Shown piece by piece: positions 10,163-22,331 of a stretch of DNA of 64,000 bases (the first letter of the stretch is position 1; each line of letters begins with the position of its first letter). The notes beneath the pieces were generated by a model. The model saw nothing but the letters and a program-made list of their open reading frames with translations. It was not told the DNA's origin and ran no database searches. The position numbers and the translations under genes were made by a program. The DNA comes from Botrytis cinerea B05.10 (Eukaryota; Ascomycota; Leotiomycetes; Helotiales; Sclerotiniaceae). The stretch spans positions 3,100,001 through 3,164,000 of the forward strand of contig NC_037312.1 in assembly GCF_000143535.2 (NCBI RefSeq), read 5' to 3'.

Positions 10163-12660
10163 CAGACTAGCAACAAAAATGTACACAGCCCGTTCCAAAC
10201 AAATCATTGGTTGATCAGATCACCCAATGGGTCATGCGAAAAGTCCCGCGAAGAGCATCATTTTTTGAGATGTGCAACAATTTATGCTTTGTGTTTGGTC
10301 GCACATAGTGATGAGGGTATTTGTTTAAGGGAGGGCTAGTTGTGGAGTATCCAGTTCGAGTGAAGGATGGGGATTGGTTGGTTGGAAGTTGTGTAGTACA
10401 AGAATGATGCTGTTGAACAATGGCTGTATGGATATGCGGTTGTGCGTGGAGCGCTCATTGTTACGGAAATGGAAATGATTGGTTTAGTGGGTGGTACGGA
10501 GTGCTTGTGTATCTAATACGATTTTTGGAGTGTTCCTATGGATTTCTTAGTAGTGGAACTTTACTTGCACCTTTACGTTGATGGCATCGCAAGCGTGTAA
10601 GATTTGGTTTGTAGAATATGGACCAGAAGGCATAGAGATCAAGGGTATAATTTACCGAACGATATGAGCTATGTACTATGTCGTCTGGAAGGGATGGAAT
10701 GGGCATGGTAATGTGATGTGAAACAATACATACATACATACATACATACATATGCTGGCTCAATACACTAGACGTAGGTACAACAAATCCATCTCAGTCA
10801 TATGGAAAAGCTGCCATGCCACTGGACCTAGTAAAAAGAAGCATGGTCCAAGTAGATTCACCGGCTAGAGTCCAGACGCGCAGTCTACAACGCACGACAA
10901 AAACATTGCATATGTACGGATTTTCAGACATGCAACAATATACCTTTGTTACATGGAGGGATGATTATTGGATAATGAGGTACTACGAGAGTTGTACTCA
11001 TGGGTCCTGGTGTGAAAGTTTGTCATGCAGAATAGCATGCATGTACTCTCTATCGATTGCTCTGCTTCACTTGCTCCAATGTACTAGATGTGCAACGAAT
11101 TCTCTTGGTTCAACGGAGAGGTGATGATTGGATATTGAGAGGACAAGACGCGCTGCTGATGTGACAATGATTCATTCTCCATATATAGCTTCCTCAGTTT
11201 TAGGAGCACAGCATGGTAGATTTTAACTTTTTCTGACCAGACGTGCAACAAATCCTCTTCCTCACATGGAAGGATAATGATTGGAAGCTGAGATAAAAAG
11301 GCACGCTTCTAATGTGACCACAACCCCCCCCTTTCCAGCTTCTCACATAGGAGCACAGCATGCTGGAAGTGTCTACCCGATTATCCGCATATGCAGCATG
11401 CATCAGACATGCAACAAGTTCTTTCTCTCACATCCAGACGTGACTATTGGTTTGGGTGAAAGACGCGATAGTGTGTGTAACATTACACAAAGGGTATATA
11501 CATGCATTGAATAGAATATGCAAGAATCTACACCTCGCCTCGCGCATCCACGGAAACGAAACTCTCGTATCCAGAGAGAGAAAATACATCTATCTCGCTC
11601 CCCCAATTCCTCATCGGCATGATAATAAACACGTTCATCTTTCCAGGTATGCAGCATCGCGTATCCCGATTCCTAAATCCCACGAAAGAGATTATGACTG
11701 GATCTTAGGAAGTAATCGTGCATGTACGGATTCGGATCCAGATTCGGATTCGGATTTGTACGACTCTAATTTCAGAGGTGCCGCAACCGTGCATTTTATG
11801 ATATATTCCTGCATGAAGATGTGCAACAAAAGAGGTTGAGAGTTGTGTGCACCAATTGTTCATTTGTCAGTCTAGTCTTTGGGGCTGAGTTTGTGCGATT
11901 CTTTTGTGTTGGGTGAGCGGCTTCCGTTTGTCTTGTCGGGGAGTACAGGACTTGGAATGCTGAGGTTGGACGTGTGATGATTATTTGGGATGTTCGTTCT
12001 ATGGACGAATGAAGTCGGAGGGGTGGAGGGAGTAGTGATGGAGATTTGTTGTAACTATCTATGCATTGCTTGAAAATGTATGGTAGGAAAGTGTGTATGT
12101 ACTCCAAGAGGAAATCGGTCCTTTGTTTAGATATGCAACATTGCTTTCATTTCATGTCAGTGCTACTCACATCCATAGAGTATGCATCATTTATGCGCTC
12201 AAGAAAAGACTTAATGTAATGTAATGTGATGCAAAGTCATGTATGAAATACATGCACGTCGTCTCTGCGGACCATTACCGGGTACGTGCATAAAGACATG
12301 CAACAGTTGGGGCTTTTTCTGACCGGTGAGAATAATGTGATGATTGGCGGATGGAGGGAGTCGAATCTCACAGAGACAATTTCCATTTGTGAAAATGCGT
12401 ATTTTGCTCTACGATTTGATGTTCGTATATCTGGACGTAGGATTCTGTGATCAAAATATACTGCAATGTGATTTATAGGATTCCTGACTTTTCACAAATA
12501 TGCATGCGGAAGATGTGCGAATTGGAAATGCATCTTAGACGCCTGTCTGATAAGCGCATCACTGTAATGCATGCGATCGACTCGTATACATAATCAGCAC
12601 GGAATATTCGATTCTCGCTGGAGAAGTCCACGTGGAGAAATGATTGGAGGGCTGTTTGGG
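10163..12660 (+). repeat. degenerate satellite with ~160-bp period
   Basis: At least nine direct copies of a YAGAYRTGCAACAA-like box start at 10163, 10267, 10925, 11085, 11238, 11404, 11816, 12128 and 12293, with a weaker one near 10770. In good units the box is followed after about 20 bp by TCACATGGA and then GATGATTGG. The second part alone occurs near 10463 and 12628. Consecutive spacings are 160, 153, 166 and 165 bp, and larger gaps are roughly two or three periods (312, 412, 487 bp). The inter-box sequence is also related: TAGGAGCACAGCATG is at 11201 and 11348, and a GC..CT..TGATGTGAC/CT..TAATGTGAC pair sits about 150 bp apart near 11150 and 11305. Units are strongly diverged. No transposase or terminal repeat is seen. 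Confidence 0.75.
10726..10752. repeat. (ACAT)n microsatellite
   Basis: About six and a half copies of the tetranucleotide CATA lie within the satellite region, just before a diverged unit. Confidence 0.9.
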
Positions 12661-12860
12661 TAGTTGGTGAGGATGGGATATCTAGGTACTTGATGAATAG
12701 TCTTGATTTTCACAGGGTCCCTTCACTCTGAGGGACCTGGGTATTCGAATCAAGTCAAATCAACTTGATGATGTGTACTTGATATAACGAAATCATACAT
12801 ATAAAAATTTATAACTTAAGAAATCCAGAAACTACCATTTCCTCAACTCTCCGCACAGGA

Positions 12861-12881
12861 TACAAACAAACAAACAAACAA
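12861..12881. repeat. (CAAA)n microsatellite
   Basis: Five CAAA/ACAA units open an A/C-rich 700-bp tract that extends toward 13.55 kb. Confidence 0.8.
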
Positions 12882-13205
12882 CCATATCATATCATATCAC
12901 ATTTACATGAAAGCAAGAAACCAAATCCAAACCGATGAAATCACAAATCACGAATCAAAAAAGCATATACAAACATATACACATCCATCCTACCACCTAC
13001 CTCCCTACCCCAGTTTCACAAATATAACCAGCACAATGTAACATACCACCACCTCGGAAACATCCCAATCCCGCACCGCGAATTCTACCGCAGCCATTTG
13101 GGATATGACATGTTACCCGATGCACGCAAGCCAAGAAAATGTGGCTTTTCAGCTTGTGGAGAAGTTTTGGGATCGGAAAGTATTGCGAATCACGAAATGC
13201 TCTGG

Positions 13206-13869
13206 GGGTGTTTTGTTTTGTTTTGTTTTGTTGTGGTGAGGTTTGAAATAGATGGATAAGGATAAATAGGGATAAATAGACCTAGGTCTCGTCAAATGGT
13301 ATGTTAGATAGGAAATCTATTTATAGATACATAAATCAAAAGTCACAACACCTCGAAATGCATATATACATACAAACAAACATACATACATACATGCACC
13401 TCGTCATCATCATCATCATCATCATCATCATCCCATACCCATTTCCTCTCCACCCCTCCCATTCAATCCTATCCACCCCTCCTCACATCCTCACTCCCGC
13501 AAACCCACAGACCGTCCCTCCCTTCCATCAACGCATTTTGTTGCACGTCTCAATTTCCTGAGGGTGTAGAGGAATTTCCTCTCATCAAGCGGTGTGCAAG
13601 GTCTGCACATACATAATCTGCAGATCCCCAACACTTCCAACGCCTATTTCATGCGCGTAGCATTTGCATATGTGAAATTTCAGCGTGGCTGTCCGGGTTG
13701 TGTAGAGGGTTGTGTATACGTGGCAGTCTGTGTTGCTTTTCTTATCCTTATTGCGGGATGTGTATGTGTGTGTTGTTTTTATTGGGATGGGTGGGTGGAT
13801 GGGTGGATGGGTGTGGTGTAAGCGAATTTTGGTGTGTTGGTGGGTGTGGGTGGTGGTGGTGGTGGTGGT
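13206..13869. repeat. low-complexity island with several microsatellites
   Basis: Contains (TTTTG)n at 13210-13232, (CATA)n at about 13370-13396, (CAT)n at about 13402-13432, (GGAT/GGGT)n near 13785-13812 and (GGT)n at 13848-13869. The plus strand changes from C/A-rich before about 13.56 kb to G/T-rich after it. Open frames here simply translate the repeats and are not genes. Confidence 0.85.
13534..13556 (-). repeat. inverted solitary TGCAACA repeat copy
   Basis: On the minus strand this reads AAATTGAGACGTGCAACAAA and continues to ATG. It matches the satellite box but lies in the opposite orientation, 0.9 kb beyond the last unit. It shares 22 of 23 bases with a copy at 50395-50417. Confidence 0.7.
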
Positions 13870-16529
13870 CAGCCTTAGCCTACTTACCCAGAGCTGTGTG
13901 AAGAGAATTTCCGCCCCCGCTGGTGAGATGTTCCGCTCCTGCGCCGAGGTATGATAGCTATAATAATCACGTGACAATTATTATTCGAGTTACTTTATTA
14001 TTATTGTACCCAATTGCTACAATTGACTCTGACACTAATGAATATAAACCATGACAACAAGATGTCCAAATTTTTAACCATCCCAAAAATCAAGACGTGA
14101 ATCAAAACCTAAATTAGATCTTGTCACGAAACTTACCAAACAAAATAGATCTCAGCCTATCTCTACGAGGCAAAACGGGACGATGAATCCTCCATTAGAG
14201 TGAGAAGAAAATACTGAGACTCTGAGTGGTTCGTATCTTTCTACCGTGTGTGATTCGTGATTTCTTGAGAAACTTCAAAGCGGCTCAAGAGTTGATAAAT
14301 CCGAATCCTTAATTCCTAGTCTAGAACCCCTTGAAAACTTCAATCGGCCTATCACGAATCCCGTGACCTTTAGAGGCTCGGCGAAAAATACGATCTGCAA
14401 CAAAAACAATAAAGTGCGGAAGAATATCGGTTGAGATGAAGCAAACATCATGGGGAGAAGTTTCAAAATGACTCTGTGGTTGTTTCGAGTCGATTGTTTG
14501 CATCGAATTGAAGGTAAACGAACCAGAATAAAATGGGTTGGAATGGTGGAAGAATTGAAGAGAGTATCGCCGTGAAAGATACTTTGTGGCTACTCCATCA
14601 ATTGAGATCAACCAAAACCACTGAAACCGTCAAGTGTAGAGGCAAACCACCAATATCATTTCCCGTGATCAACAACTTTGGGAGGATGATCCAAACACCA
14701 GATCGTCGAATTTAAAATTCCAAAGTCAAGATATTGTCAGATTAGATCAAGTTACTTCCATCATATAATCACGAGTAAGCCGAGTCAAAACCACAAGCTA
14801 GGTGAGTAGCCGGGTTGTGAACTTGGGTGTGATCTCCGGTAAGCTCTTTGCTATCATCATTCAATATCTCGAGGATGTGTGGGAAGTGTATCGTTGAGGT
14901 TGGAATATCGTCGCTGGAAGATACAATAGCACATACATACATACCTATGGATGAGTGAAAGGTGGCGTGCTCATAGTTTCTGCGTCAGAGTCATTCGTGA
15001 GAACAAAGGCTTTGAAACAAAAGACGACCCAATCTGACGTGTGGAGGTAGATACTTTTGAGAAGGCTTGATGGTTTTCCATAATGATGTTTGATCTCACG
15101 GTATTGTTGAGTAAGCCACAGTTCTTGACGCGTTTCTCGTGTAAGCTTCGAGATCGACCTTGCCTGTTGTGTAATCAGGGACGTTTTCTCTTCCTCTCGA
15201 TGTATACAAGTTTGTAGAGTTCGTGAGAGAAGATGTCAATCACCTTGAGCAAATTCCATCACTATCAAAAGATTGAGTTGCTGTTTGAGATACATATCGA
15301 TGTAGCTGGTGTAGATGCATGTTTTTGATAGGAATATTTTGATCAACAACAGATTGAGCCGCGTTTTCCACATGATATTCTGACAAGCAAGGGCATGATT
15401 ATCAGTATGACATGATACTAATCCTATTCACAATTAGTCCAATTTCAAATCCTAGTCATTTTCAAATTGTGTACATAAATGACAAGTTCAACCCCGCTCA
15501 AAAGGTTTTCATTTCCATGTACATCGCATATCCCACATTGAAGAAACTTTACCTCGCTCGCTTCCACTGCTTAGGGAATTTTATGGAATTCTCGGAACCA
15601 CTAGAGATCAACCAATAAAGTTTCGACGCGAGATACATTTATATGACTTTCGTGAATGTTCATCTATTTGTCTTTATCTTTTAATTCCAACCAATCAATT
15701 GGATTACCTGAATACGAAATCGTGCTTCATTTCTCTTTTGAGCTATTTTCGTTTACTAGCTCCCTCGGTCTTCTCTTCCTCTCTTACTGCTATCGGCTCA
15801 CTCTGTCTCACCGCTTTACGATAAACGAACCTTCGAAGTCTTGTCACAAGTTGATGAAGGAGAAGCAGAGAACTTCATTTGGCTGCTAGATACGAGGAGA
15901 GAAAGGAGAAAGAGAAGAACAAAGACGAGTACACACATTCATCATCCCTATTCGCCTTCTATATAGGCCCGAGGTCCTTCCTTCAAATCAAGAAGGGTGA
16001 TATATGATAAACATAAAGAAAGAACCTCAGGAGAAGATTGTGCCTAAGCCGTCTACCTCCTGCCGTACGTCCTGGTAGGTCGCATTGGGTCCATCACACA
16101 AACGAGATATATTTCATCCCGTGCAGGACTGGTACTGTACACATTTATTATATATATCTAAATCTTTCACGAACCAACTTACGGTCCGATCCGTACTAGA
16201 TACTGTTCAAGGGGGCATCCAAGTGGCAGAAAAAAAGAGATCTACATATCAGCAAACCCTAAAGAGAAAGGAAACTCTTTTGAGAAAGGAAGATAGCAAA
16301 TCCGTTCTTACAATTCGTCAAACGCCAAAAGTCAAGTCTTTTTTCCGTGGCCTTCACTTTCCACCGTGTTAGCCTTGCAGCAAATCGGACAATCTAACGT
16401 GAAGAAGCTTACCCTATACCGAAAACACATTAACGTCGAAAATTATTCCTTTGCAAAGTTCAAGAACAGGAAAAGAAGAAGAGAGAAAAGAAAAAGAGCG
16501 AAAGTAAGAAAAGAATACCTGGCTAAAAA

Positions 16530-18050
16530 ATGGATTCGACTTACACGCCTCAATCTCCCGATTTATCAGGTTTCCTACCACCCGATGCCAATAAAAGTCA
16601 ACAATCCTTTCATCCGTTAATCGCTTCGAGATCATATGCACCCAGATCACCGGGAGGCATTCCTCATTTTGGCAATGGTACTATTCCTACATCGACATTG
16701 ACATCGGCATTGACATCGACATCATCAACAACAACAACAACATCATCCGCAGGACTTTCTCAGCCAACACAACCCCTAAATTATCATCCGAGTCAATCAA
16801 ATCAAGCAAATCAAGCAAATCAAGCAAATCATCCAAGATTCACGGCCAACAATCCTAGAACCGTAATGAATGAATTTTCCAATCATCACACTTTTAATAC
16901 TACAAATCAATATATGCCACCGATTCCCGCATTACCACCTACACATTCTTTCGGAAGTCAGGGAACAACTCCAAGCACTACTGCGACAACTCCAACCACG
17001 GCTCCACAATTTTATTACTACCCCTCTCAATCTCAATCTCAATCTCAATTTCAATCTCAATCTCAATCTCAATTTCAATCTCAATCTCATTCTCATTCTC
17101 ATTCTCATTCTCAATCTGATTCTCATCCTCTTCCTCATCCTCATCCTCATCCTCACTCTCAGACCATCACATCAGATTTGGCCAATAATAATCACAACAA
17201 CAACTCACCTATCATTACTTCTTCTTCTTCCTCTTCTCACTTACAACAACCGCATTCACAACCACAACCACAACCACATCCACCATATCTCGATCAATTT
17301 CAAAATCCCGAACCGACATCATCTTCTCTGTCCCCTTACGATCATCGCATCCCTTCGCCATTCAATCTGGGGAATGATCCAGTAGAGATATATCAATACA
17401 ACAATCATCCTCAAAATCCTCTCTATCACGAATCATACACAAATCAATTTGATACAACAACGCGACAACCTCGTCAGCCACGCGTCAAATCTCAACCCCC
17501 ATTCGATCAATCTCACACTCCTCAGCACCAACCCAACATGTCTTTCGCCTTAGCACCTCAGCCCCCCGCGGCTCCTCCTTCGAATAAAAACCCAAATCCA
17601 GATGGAATAGAAATCCGCACGAAATTCCCCGTCGCCCGCATAAAACGTATCATGCAAGCCGATGAAGAAGTAGGAAAAGTCGCGCAAGTTACTCCGGTCG
17701 CAGTATCGAAAGCGTTGGAACTCTTTATGATATCATTAGTACAAGGCGCGGCAAAAGTGGCGAGGGAGAAGGGAGGAAAGAGAGTCACGGCGGGTTGTTT
17801 GAAGAGAGTGGTGGAGGAGAATGACCAATTTGATTTTTTGAGTGAGATTGTGGGGAGGGTTCAAGAGGTTGTGCCGGCGGCGAAGGAGGAGAAGGATGGG
17901 GAGGGAAAAAAGAGGAAGGCGTCGGCGGCGAAGAAGGAAGAGGGAAGTGAGAGTGAAGTGGAGCCGGAAGTGGATGCGGGCGAACCGAAGAAAAAAGGAA
18001 GGGGAAAGGGAAAGGGAGGAAGGAAGAAGAAGGTCGAGGTTGAATCTTGA
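16530..18050 (+). CDS. BUR6: NC2-alpha (Bur6/DRAP1) transcription cofactor, long form, 506 aa
   Basis: Negative cofactor 2 alpha pairs with NC2-beta through histone folds and clamps TBP on promoter DNA, repressing or tuning RNA polymerase II initiation in the nucleus. The histone fold lies at about residues 358-447, with [20 protein letters not shown], then [20 protein letters not shown] and [13 protein letters not shown]. This matches NC2-alpha better than NF-YC/HapE, whose first helix differs. The tail is Lys-rich and nuclear-signal-like. Residues 1-355 are low complexity (Q, S, H, N, P), including alternating SQ, SH and PH runs at about 166-211. Yeast and human relatives are roughly 140-205 residues, so this is unusually long. 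An ATG near 17539 would give a typical-length protein. I kept the first ATG because the frame is open throughout and begins with the plausible [17 protein letters not shown]. No intron. Confidence 0.88.
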   Translation: MDSTYTPQSPDLSGFLPPDANKSQQSFHPLIASRSYAPRSPGGIPHFGNGTIPTSTLTSALTSTSSTTTTTSSAGLSQPTQPLNYHPSQSNQANQANQANHPRFTANNPRTVMNEFSNHHTFNTTNQYMPPIPALPPTHSFGSQGTTPSTTATTPTTAPQFYYYPSQSQSQSQFQSQSQSQFQSQSHSHSHSHSQSDSHPLPHPHPHPHSQTITSDLANNNHNNNSPIITSSSSSSHLQQPHSQPQPQPHPPYLDQFQNPEPTSSSLSPYDHRIPSPFNLGNDPVEIYQYNNHPQNPLYHESYTNQFDTTTRQPRQPRVKSQPPFDQSHTPQHQPNMSFALAPQPPAAPPSNKNPNPDGIEIRTKFPVARIKRIMQADEEVGKVAQVTPVAVSKALELFMISLVQGAAKVAREKGGKRVTAGCLKRVVEENDQFDFLSEIVGRVQEVVPAAKEEKDGEGKKRKASAAKKEEGSESEVEPEVDAGEPKKKGRGKGKGGRKKKVEVES

Positions 18051-18663
18051 TGAAGAGGTTTCCACCGGGAGGAGGGATACAATTACAATATAACCAGTGT
18101 GCGAAATCAATACTTAGGGTTGATGAAAGATCAATTTGCTTTTAGCTGGATGGAGGGATGGATGGACGGATGGACGGGAAAATGGGCGTTGGATGGGTGT
18201 AGCATATACATATCATACATTACATAAATACATGATGGCGCTATGCGGTGGACTTTTCGACTTTTCAATGTCGATAATTGAGGAGAATATGCTTGTGGCT
18301 TCTGGCTTGTGGCTTATGGTGCTAGGATTTTTGAGACCAGCACGCTTGAGGGATTAGCTAGAGCTGGTTAGGTTAGGTTATATTATATTTATATTATATT
18401 ATACAATTCTCCACTACTTTTATCTTTACCTCATTTGACGTTCTTGACTTCCTAAGTTAGAGTTAGAGTTGCGTTATCGCTTCTGTTCTGTTCTGTTCCC
18501 ATACTTCTTCGCATTCATAGATCTAGGTTTAGTGAGTATCAATCTATCTGCCTGCTATCTCAATCTTTCTCCTTACTTGCCGTGGAAGAAAAGAAAGTAG
18601 CCTGGTGATTCGATATCGAGTTTTGTGTATGAGTGGGGAGGTTTGAAGGGAAATGTGATTATG

Positions 18664-18671
18664 GGGTTGGG

Positions 18672-18702
<31 letters not shown>

Positions 18703-18711
18703 AGAGAGAGA
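18664..18711 (+). repeat. (GGGTGA)n array, potential G-quadruplex
   Basis: Five or more consecutive GGGTGA units follow a GGGGTTGGGG lead. Six GGG runs are separated by three-base loops, which fits the standard G3N1-7 quadruplex pattern on the plus strand. The unit is one letter pattern away from the TTAGGG telomere unit, but it is not telomeric. Confidence 0.85.
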
Positions 18712-18820
18712 ATGTGTATATATGTATTGGAATATTTGGATTTGTATGTGTGGAGGTGATTGGGATATTGGGAGATGGTGGATGGGTGGTAGATGTTAGG
18801 ATGGGAAGGGAAAGAGAGGG

Positions 18821-18880
18821 GAGAGGAGAGGAGAGGAGAGGAGAGGAGAGGAGAGGAGAGAAAAGAGAGAAAAGAGAGGA
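18821..18880 (+). repeat. (GAGAG)n purine tract
   Basis: Eight perfect GAGAG pentamers at 18821-18860, followed by an AAAAGAGAG tail, all purine on the plus strand. The tract follows the G-quadruplex-type array by 110 bp. Confidence 0.85.
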
Positions 18881-19892
18881 AGAAAGGTAGGCTGGTAGAG
18901 TAGTTAGAGGGGGTATAGGCTACTGCGATGATCTGATTCGCGGAAATGTTTGGGCGAAACTGGCGGTGGTGATAATCGGAGGGGTTGCTAGTGATGATTC
19001 TAAAATGGTGTTGACAGTGATAGATAGATGTAGTTTATGTTATTGTCCAGTTACATCTTTACATCATCACTTCCGCTATGTATAGGGGTGGGGGGAAGGA
19101 AGGATCCACATGTCTTTACTTGGAAATTAGTGAAGAATTCATGAGTGTGTTGAGTTGACTAACGTGGGGGGGGGGACTGCTGTATACGTAGGATCAAGTC
19201 CCTAGTCTCGGAGCGAAGTCGTCTTTGTTATTTTGGTTGGGCTTGAAGATGTAGAGGGAGTAGGGATCTTTATATGCGATGTGAGATTGTAGGGGGGTGG
19301 GATCGGAGTGATGGGATGCAAGATACAGTTTTGGTGAATGGATTTATGCGTGCGATTTAGCGAGAGGTCGATGTGAAGGAAAGAGGATCTAGGGATTTTT
19401 TTTTGATTTTTTTTTCGATGTGTGGAAAATGAATGTCGCTCGGAATGTTTCTAATGCTGTAGAGCATGAGAGATGAGATTAGTAGAGTTTGAGAACGCTT
19501 TTGAAGGGAAATTGAAGTGGTCATTTGTGGTGTGAAGGGGGCATGAGATGAGATTAGATGAGTGAGGCTGGTGATAGTAGGGGTGATGATGGGGATTGAA
19601 TGGCAATGGTATATCAAGCAATGATGGAAATGATTTATCTCTATATTCCCTGATGAGTAGAATTCCAAACGGTAATGACATTCTAATCTGTGCAACGAGG
19701 AGAATTTCCAAAGTCGAGCTATGGATACGTTCGTGAAATATGGGAGTACGTTCAAAGTGTGAGAAATTTCCATGGCAGAACCGGTGTTAGGAGGTCCTCA
19801 TGCCAAATTAAGGTTATGTTTCTTTGTACATGTGTAGAGTAGGTTAGAAATGAGAAAGATTTATATAATTACTGGTAGGGAAATTGTTTGGA

Positions 19893-19948
19893 GTGGAAGT
19901 GGAAGTGGAAGTGGAAGTGGAAGTGGAAGTGGAAGTGGAAGTGGAAGT
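19893..19948 (+). repeat. (GTGGAA)n hexamer array
   Basis: About nine tandem GTGGAA hexamers. Translation gives a meaningless Gly-Ser repeat, so it is treated as a minisatellite, not a gene. Confidence 0.9.
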
Positions 19949-22331
19949 AGACGTGAGAGGTGGGAGGTGGGAAATGGTAATGAAGATGATTTATCTACAT
20001 GCAAAGATCCATATCATGGTATGGTGACTGTGTATCTATTACCCACTATCAGTTTCTCTCCAATTCACCGTTTTCTTCCAAGTCAGGCTATAATTTGAAG
20101 GACAGTTGTGTTGTCTAATAAGTATAAAATCTTTTGTCAAGCCAACTCGGTTTCTATAACCAGAATGATACACTTGGTCGCCGGATGCCCAAGGTGAAGT
20201 TTCGTGAACTCAAAGACTTGTGTGAAAATATAATTCTGGGGATTGAGATTGTAAGGTATTTTACAATTGGATTTGAGGATGCCGCTGTCGGGGATAGGGA
20301 GAAGAGGGGTGAGTTCAATGGGTTTGTGATAGTGGAGAAACACGACTTGGTAATGATAATTGATCATTGATTAAAGATTTGCTGTTTATATACATCGGCA
20401 ACAGAAGAATTCGCCATTACTGACAGATTTTCGCCTACCTGCGAAATTGTTTATGTTTTATTTTCCTCTTCCCATCTTCCGCCTCCCCAAGCATCAAGCA
20501 CTTGGTGCGTGTGCAATCTCTTCACATCCAAGACAAGTCCAGACCTTGAGAGCAACAGAATCGCCTTAAATTTTTTGCATATATCTCTAGAATAAAAATT
20601 GGATGATATTTATATACAATCTTGTTTGCTGTGAATGTGAAGAGGAGGGGTAGAATAAGGATGCGGAGATGTTAAGCGAATTCTCAAATGCATGTCAATT
20701 ATCAACTTTAATCATGTTAGCATGACAAATACTTGAGTAAATGCTTACACCTTTCATGCCCGCGATCCTTGAAGTTAAAGGTATAGAAATATTCTTAGGA
20801 TCATTCTTTAGCTCATATACACAAATTTGAAAAGAAGAGACAAACTGTGAGGGGAAAATTCATCGTCGTGGTATCCGAGTTGGTTTGGGAAGCGTGGAAT
20901 TACTGTGCCAGGTGTGAAGGTATAATATCAAAGGGGGGAAGGAAGTGGATAGGTTGAATTAGTTGATGAGCTTATTTATATGGACAGTAAATAAATCAAT
21001 CGGTGATGAAAAACTTCTGTGAAATTACATGTAATCACCTCACCTACTAGTGGCAATGCGACTGGATAAATGGCAATTGAAACAGTGAGAATCTCTCATT
21101 GAGGGTTAGTAGTTCTAAGAAATGAGTTAAGAAAACTGGATAACACTTCATGTACTCACTTATTAACACGAATTCTTCGCAGGCATAGGCTGCTCATTTC
21201 GCTTGGGCTCGGATGCTCTAGCACACAATTGAATTGGAAGGGTAGATATAAATTTATATGTCAAGAAGGGAAAGCTTCGAGGCTCAACTCCACTATATGA
21301 GTAGAATCGGTATATTGGGTGTTGAGGTGCAGAAGCATGATTGACTTTTTCGTCCATGGTAAATTGTTGAGAGTATTCACTTGCTGGAGGCAAAAATGCG
21401 TACAAATTATAGTGTCTTGAAGTCCACTCTCCACCACACAATCTTTGGTTCTACATAACTTTTAGGAGTTTGTTTGAAATGCGTATAAATAGGGATCCTC
21501 ATAGTATTAGTGAAGTATCAAATCTTGTGCAAATTGGCCACTTATGTTTTCGCATGCACCAAAATCTTTATCGCAAGCAAGAATCGCTTTTGATACAAGA
21601 GAAGAAGACTTGGTCATGAATAATGTCTGAGTAACATTTAGAAGCGGTGATACTAGCAATAAATTGTTGTCATAAAAGTGGAACAGGAGGCGGATGGCGA
21701 GAGATAGTCAAATTTGTTAAAGCAACAAAAATTTCCTCTATTTGCCTCCTTGCGATAGTGATTTAGTATTTTCGACAATCTAGAGTTTACAATATCGCAA
21801 GTCAATTATTGGATACACACTTATCAAGTGTTCCGGAGAAAAAGTCCCCATACAGGTCTATTCCGCTATTACATATACCTCATCAATTCTTGCCCGATTG
21901 CAGTTCCCTAGAGCCCGAAGGCGAAGATTGAGTGGTGCAAGTTTGATTTTGAAGTGAACCATTGGTCAGCTACTATTTGTGTTGAGTATATGGAAAGTGA
22001 GTAGTGCTGATGCTGGAGATCTGCGAATCTTGGTGAATGTCAATGGTCAACACCGGGGAGATATGAAATGCACGAAAGCTTCCTCTCAACGAGGTCTTGA
22101 AGTGATTATCCAGGTGTCACACATTGGCTTCATGCTAAATGAATATCAGTAAACGCCAGAAACTATTCAGACAACATCCCTCGGGTGAGACCGTTCACTC
22201 TGCCGTATTGTCCAGGTCCCAGGCGCCCAGCCACCTACCCCATCAAGTCTCAATAGTGAATCTCTCCCTTTGATATATAATTCCAAACAATCACCTTCTC
22301 TCAATGAACATCCTAGTTGATGGTGCAGTGG

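Larger units (their letters stand above)
8058..16529. other. 8.5-kb gene-poor region
   Basis: No frame here reads like a conserved protein on either strand. The region holds a solitary repeat copy (8334), a degenerate satellite (10163-12660), a low-complexity island (13206-13869) and, just before 16530, a pyrimidine-poor stretch that is probably the 5' leader of the NC2-alpha gene. Between 13.9 and 16.5 kb I see only A/T-rich unique sequence. The longest open frames (for example 14321-14611 minus, 11447-11839 plus) lack protein-like composition and overlap others. Confidence 0.6.

Noticed and set aside
13370..13432. CRISPR-like or tandem-array signal
   Set aside because: These are simple tetra- and trinucleotide microsatellites in a eukaryotic genome, without spacers.
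16870..17385. 171-codon open frame inside the NC2-alpha gene in another frame
   Set aside because: It only re-reads the hexamer repeats (Leu/Asn/Ile runs), while the main frame contains a complete histone fold.
19850..20098. Gly-Ser-repeat protein frame
   Set aside because: Product of the GTGGAA microsatellite read in one frame.
20434..20580. Short coding-looking islands on both strands near 20.5 kb
   Set aside because: Open frames occur on both strands in the same GC-richer patch and none has homology I can name or clear splice sites.
21163..21441. 92-codon minus-strand frame
   Set aside because: No motif, no signal peptide, weak start context, isolated in A/T-rich sequence.
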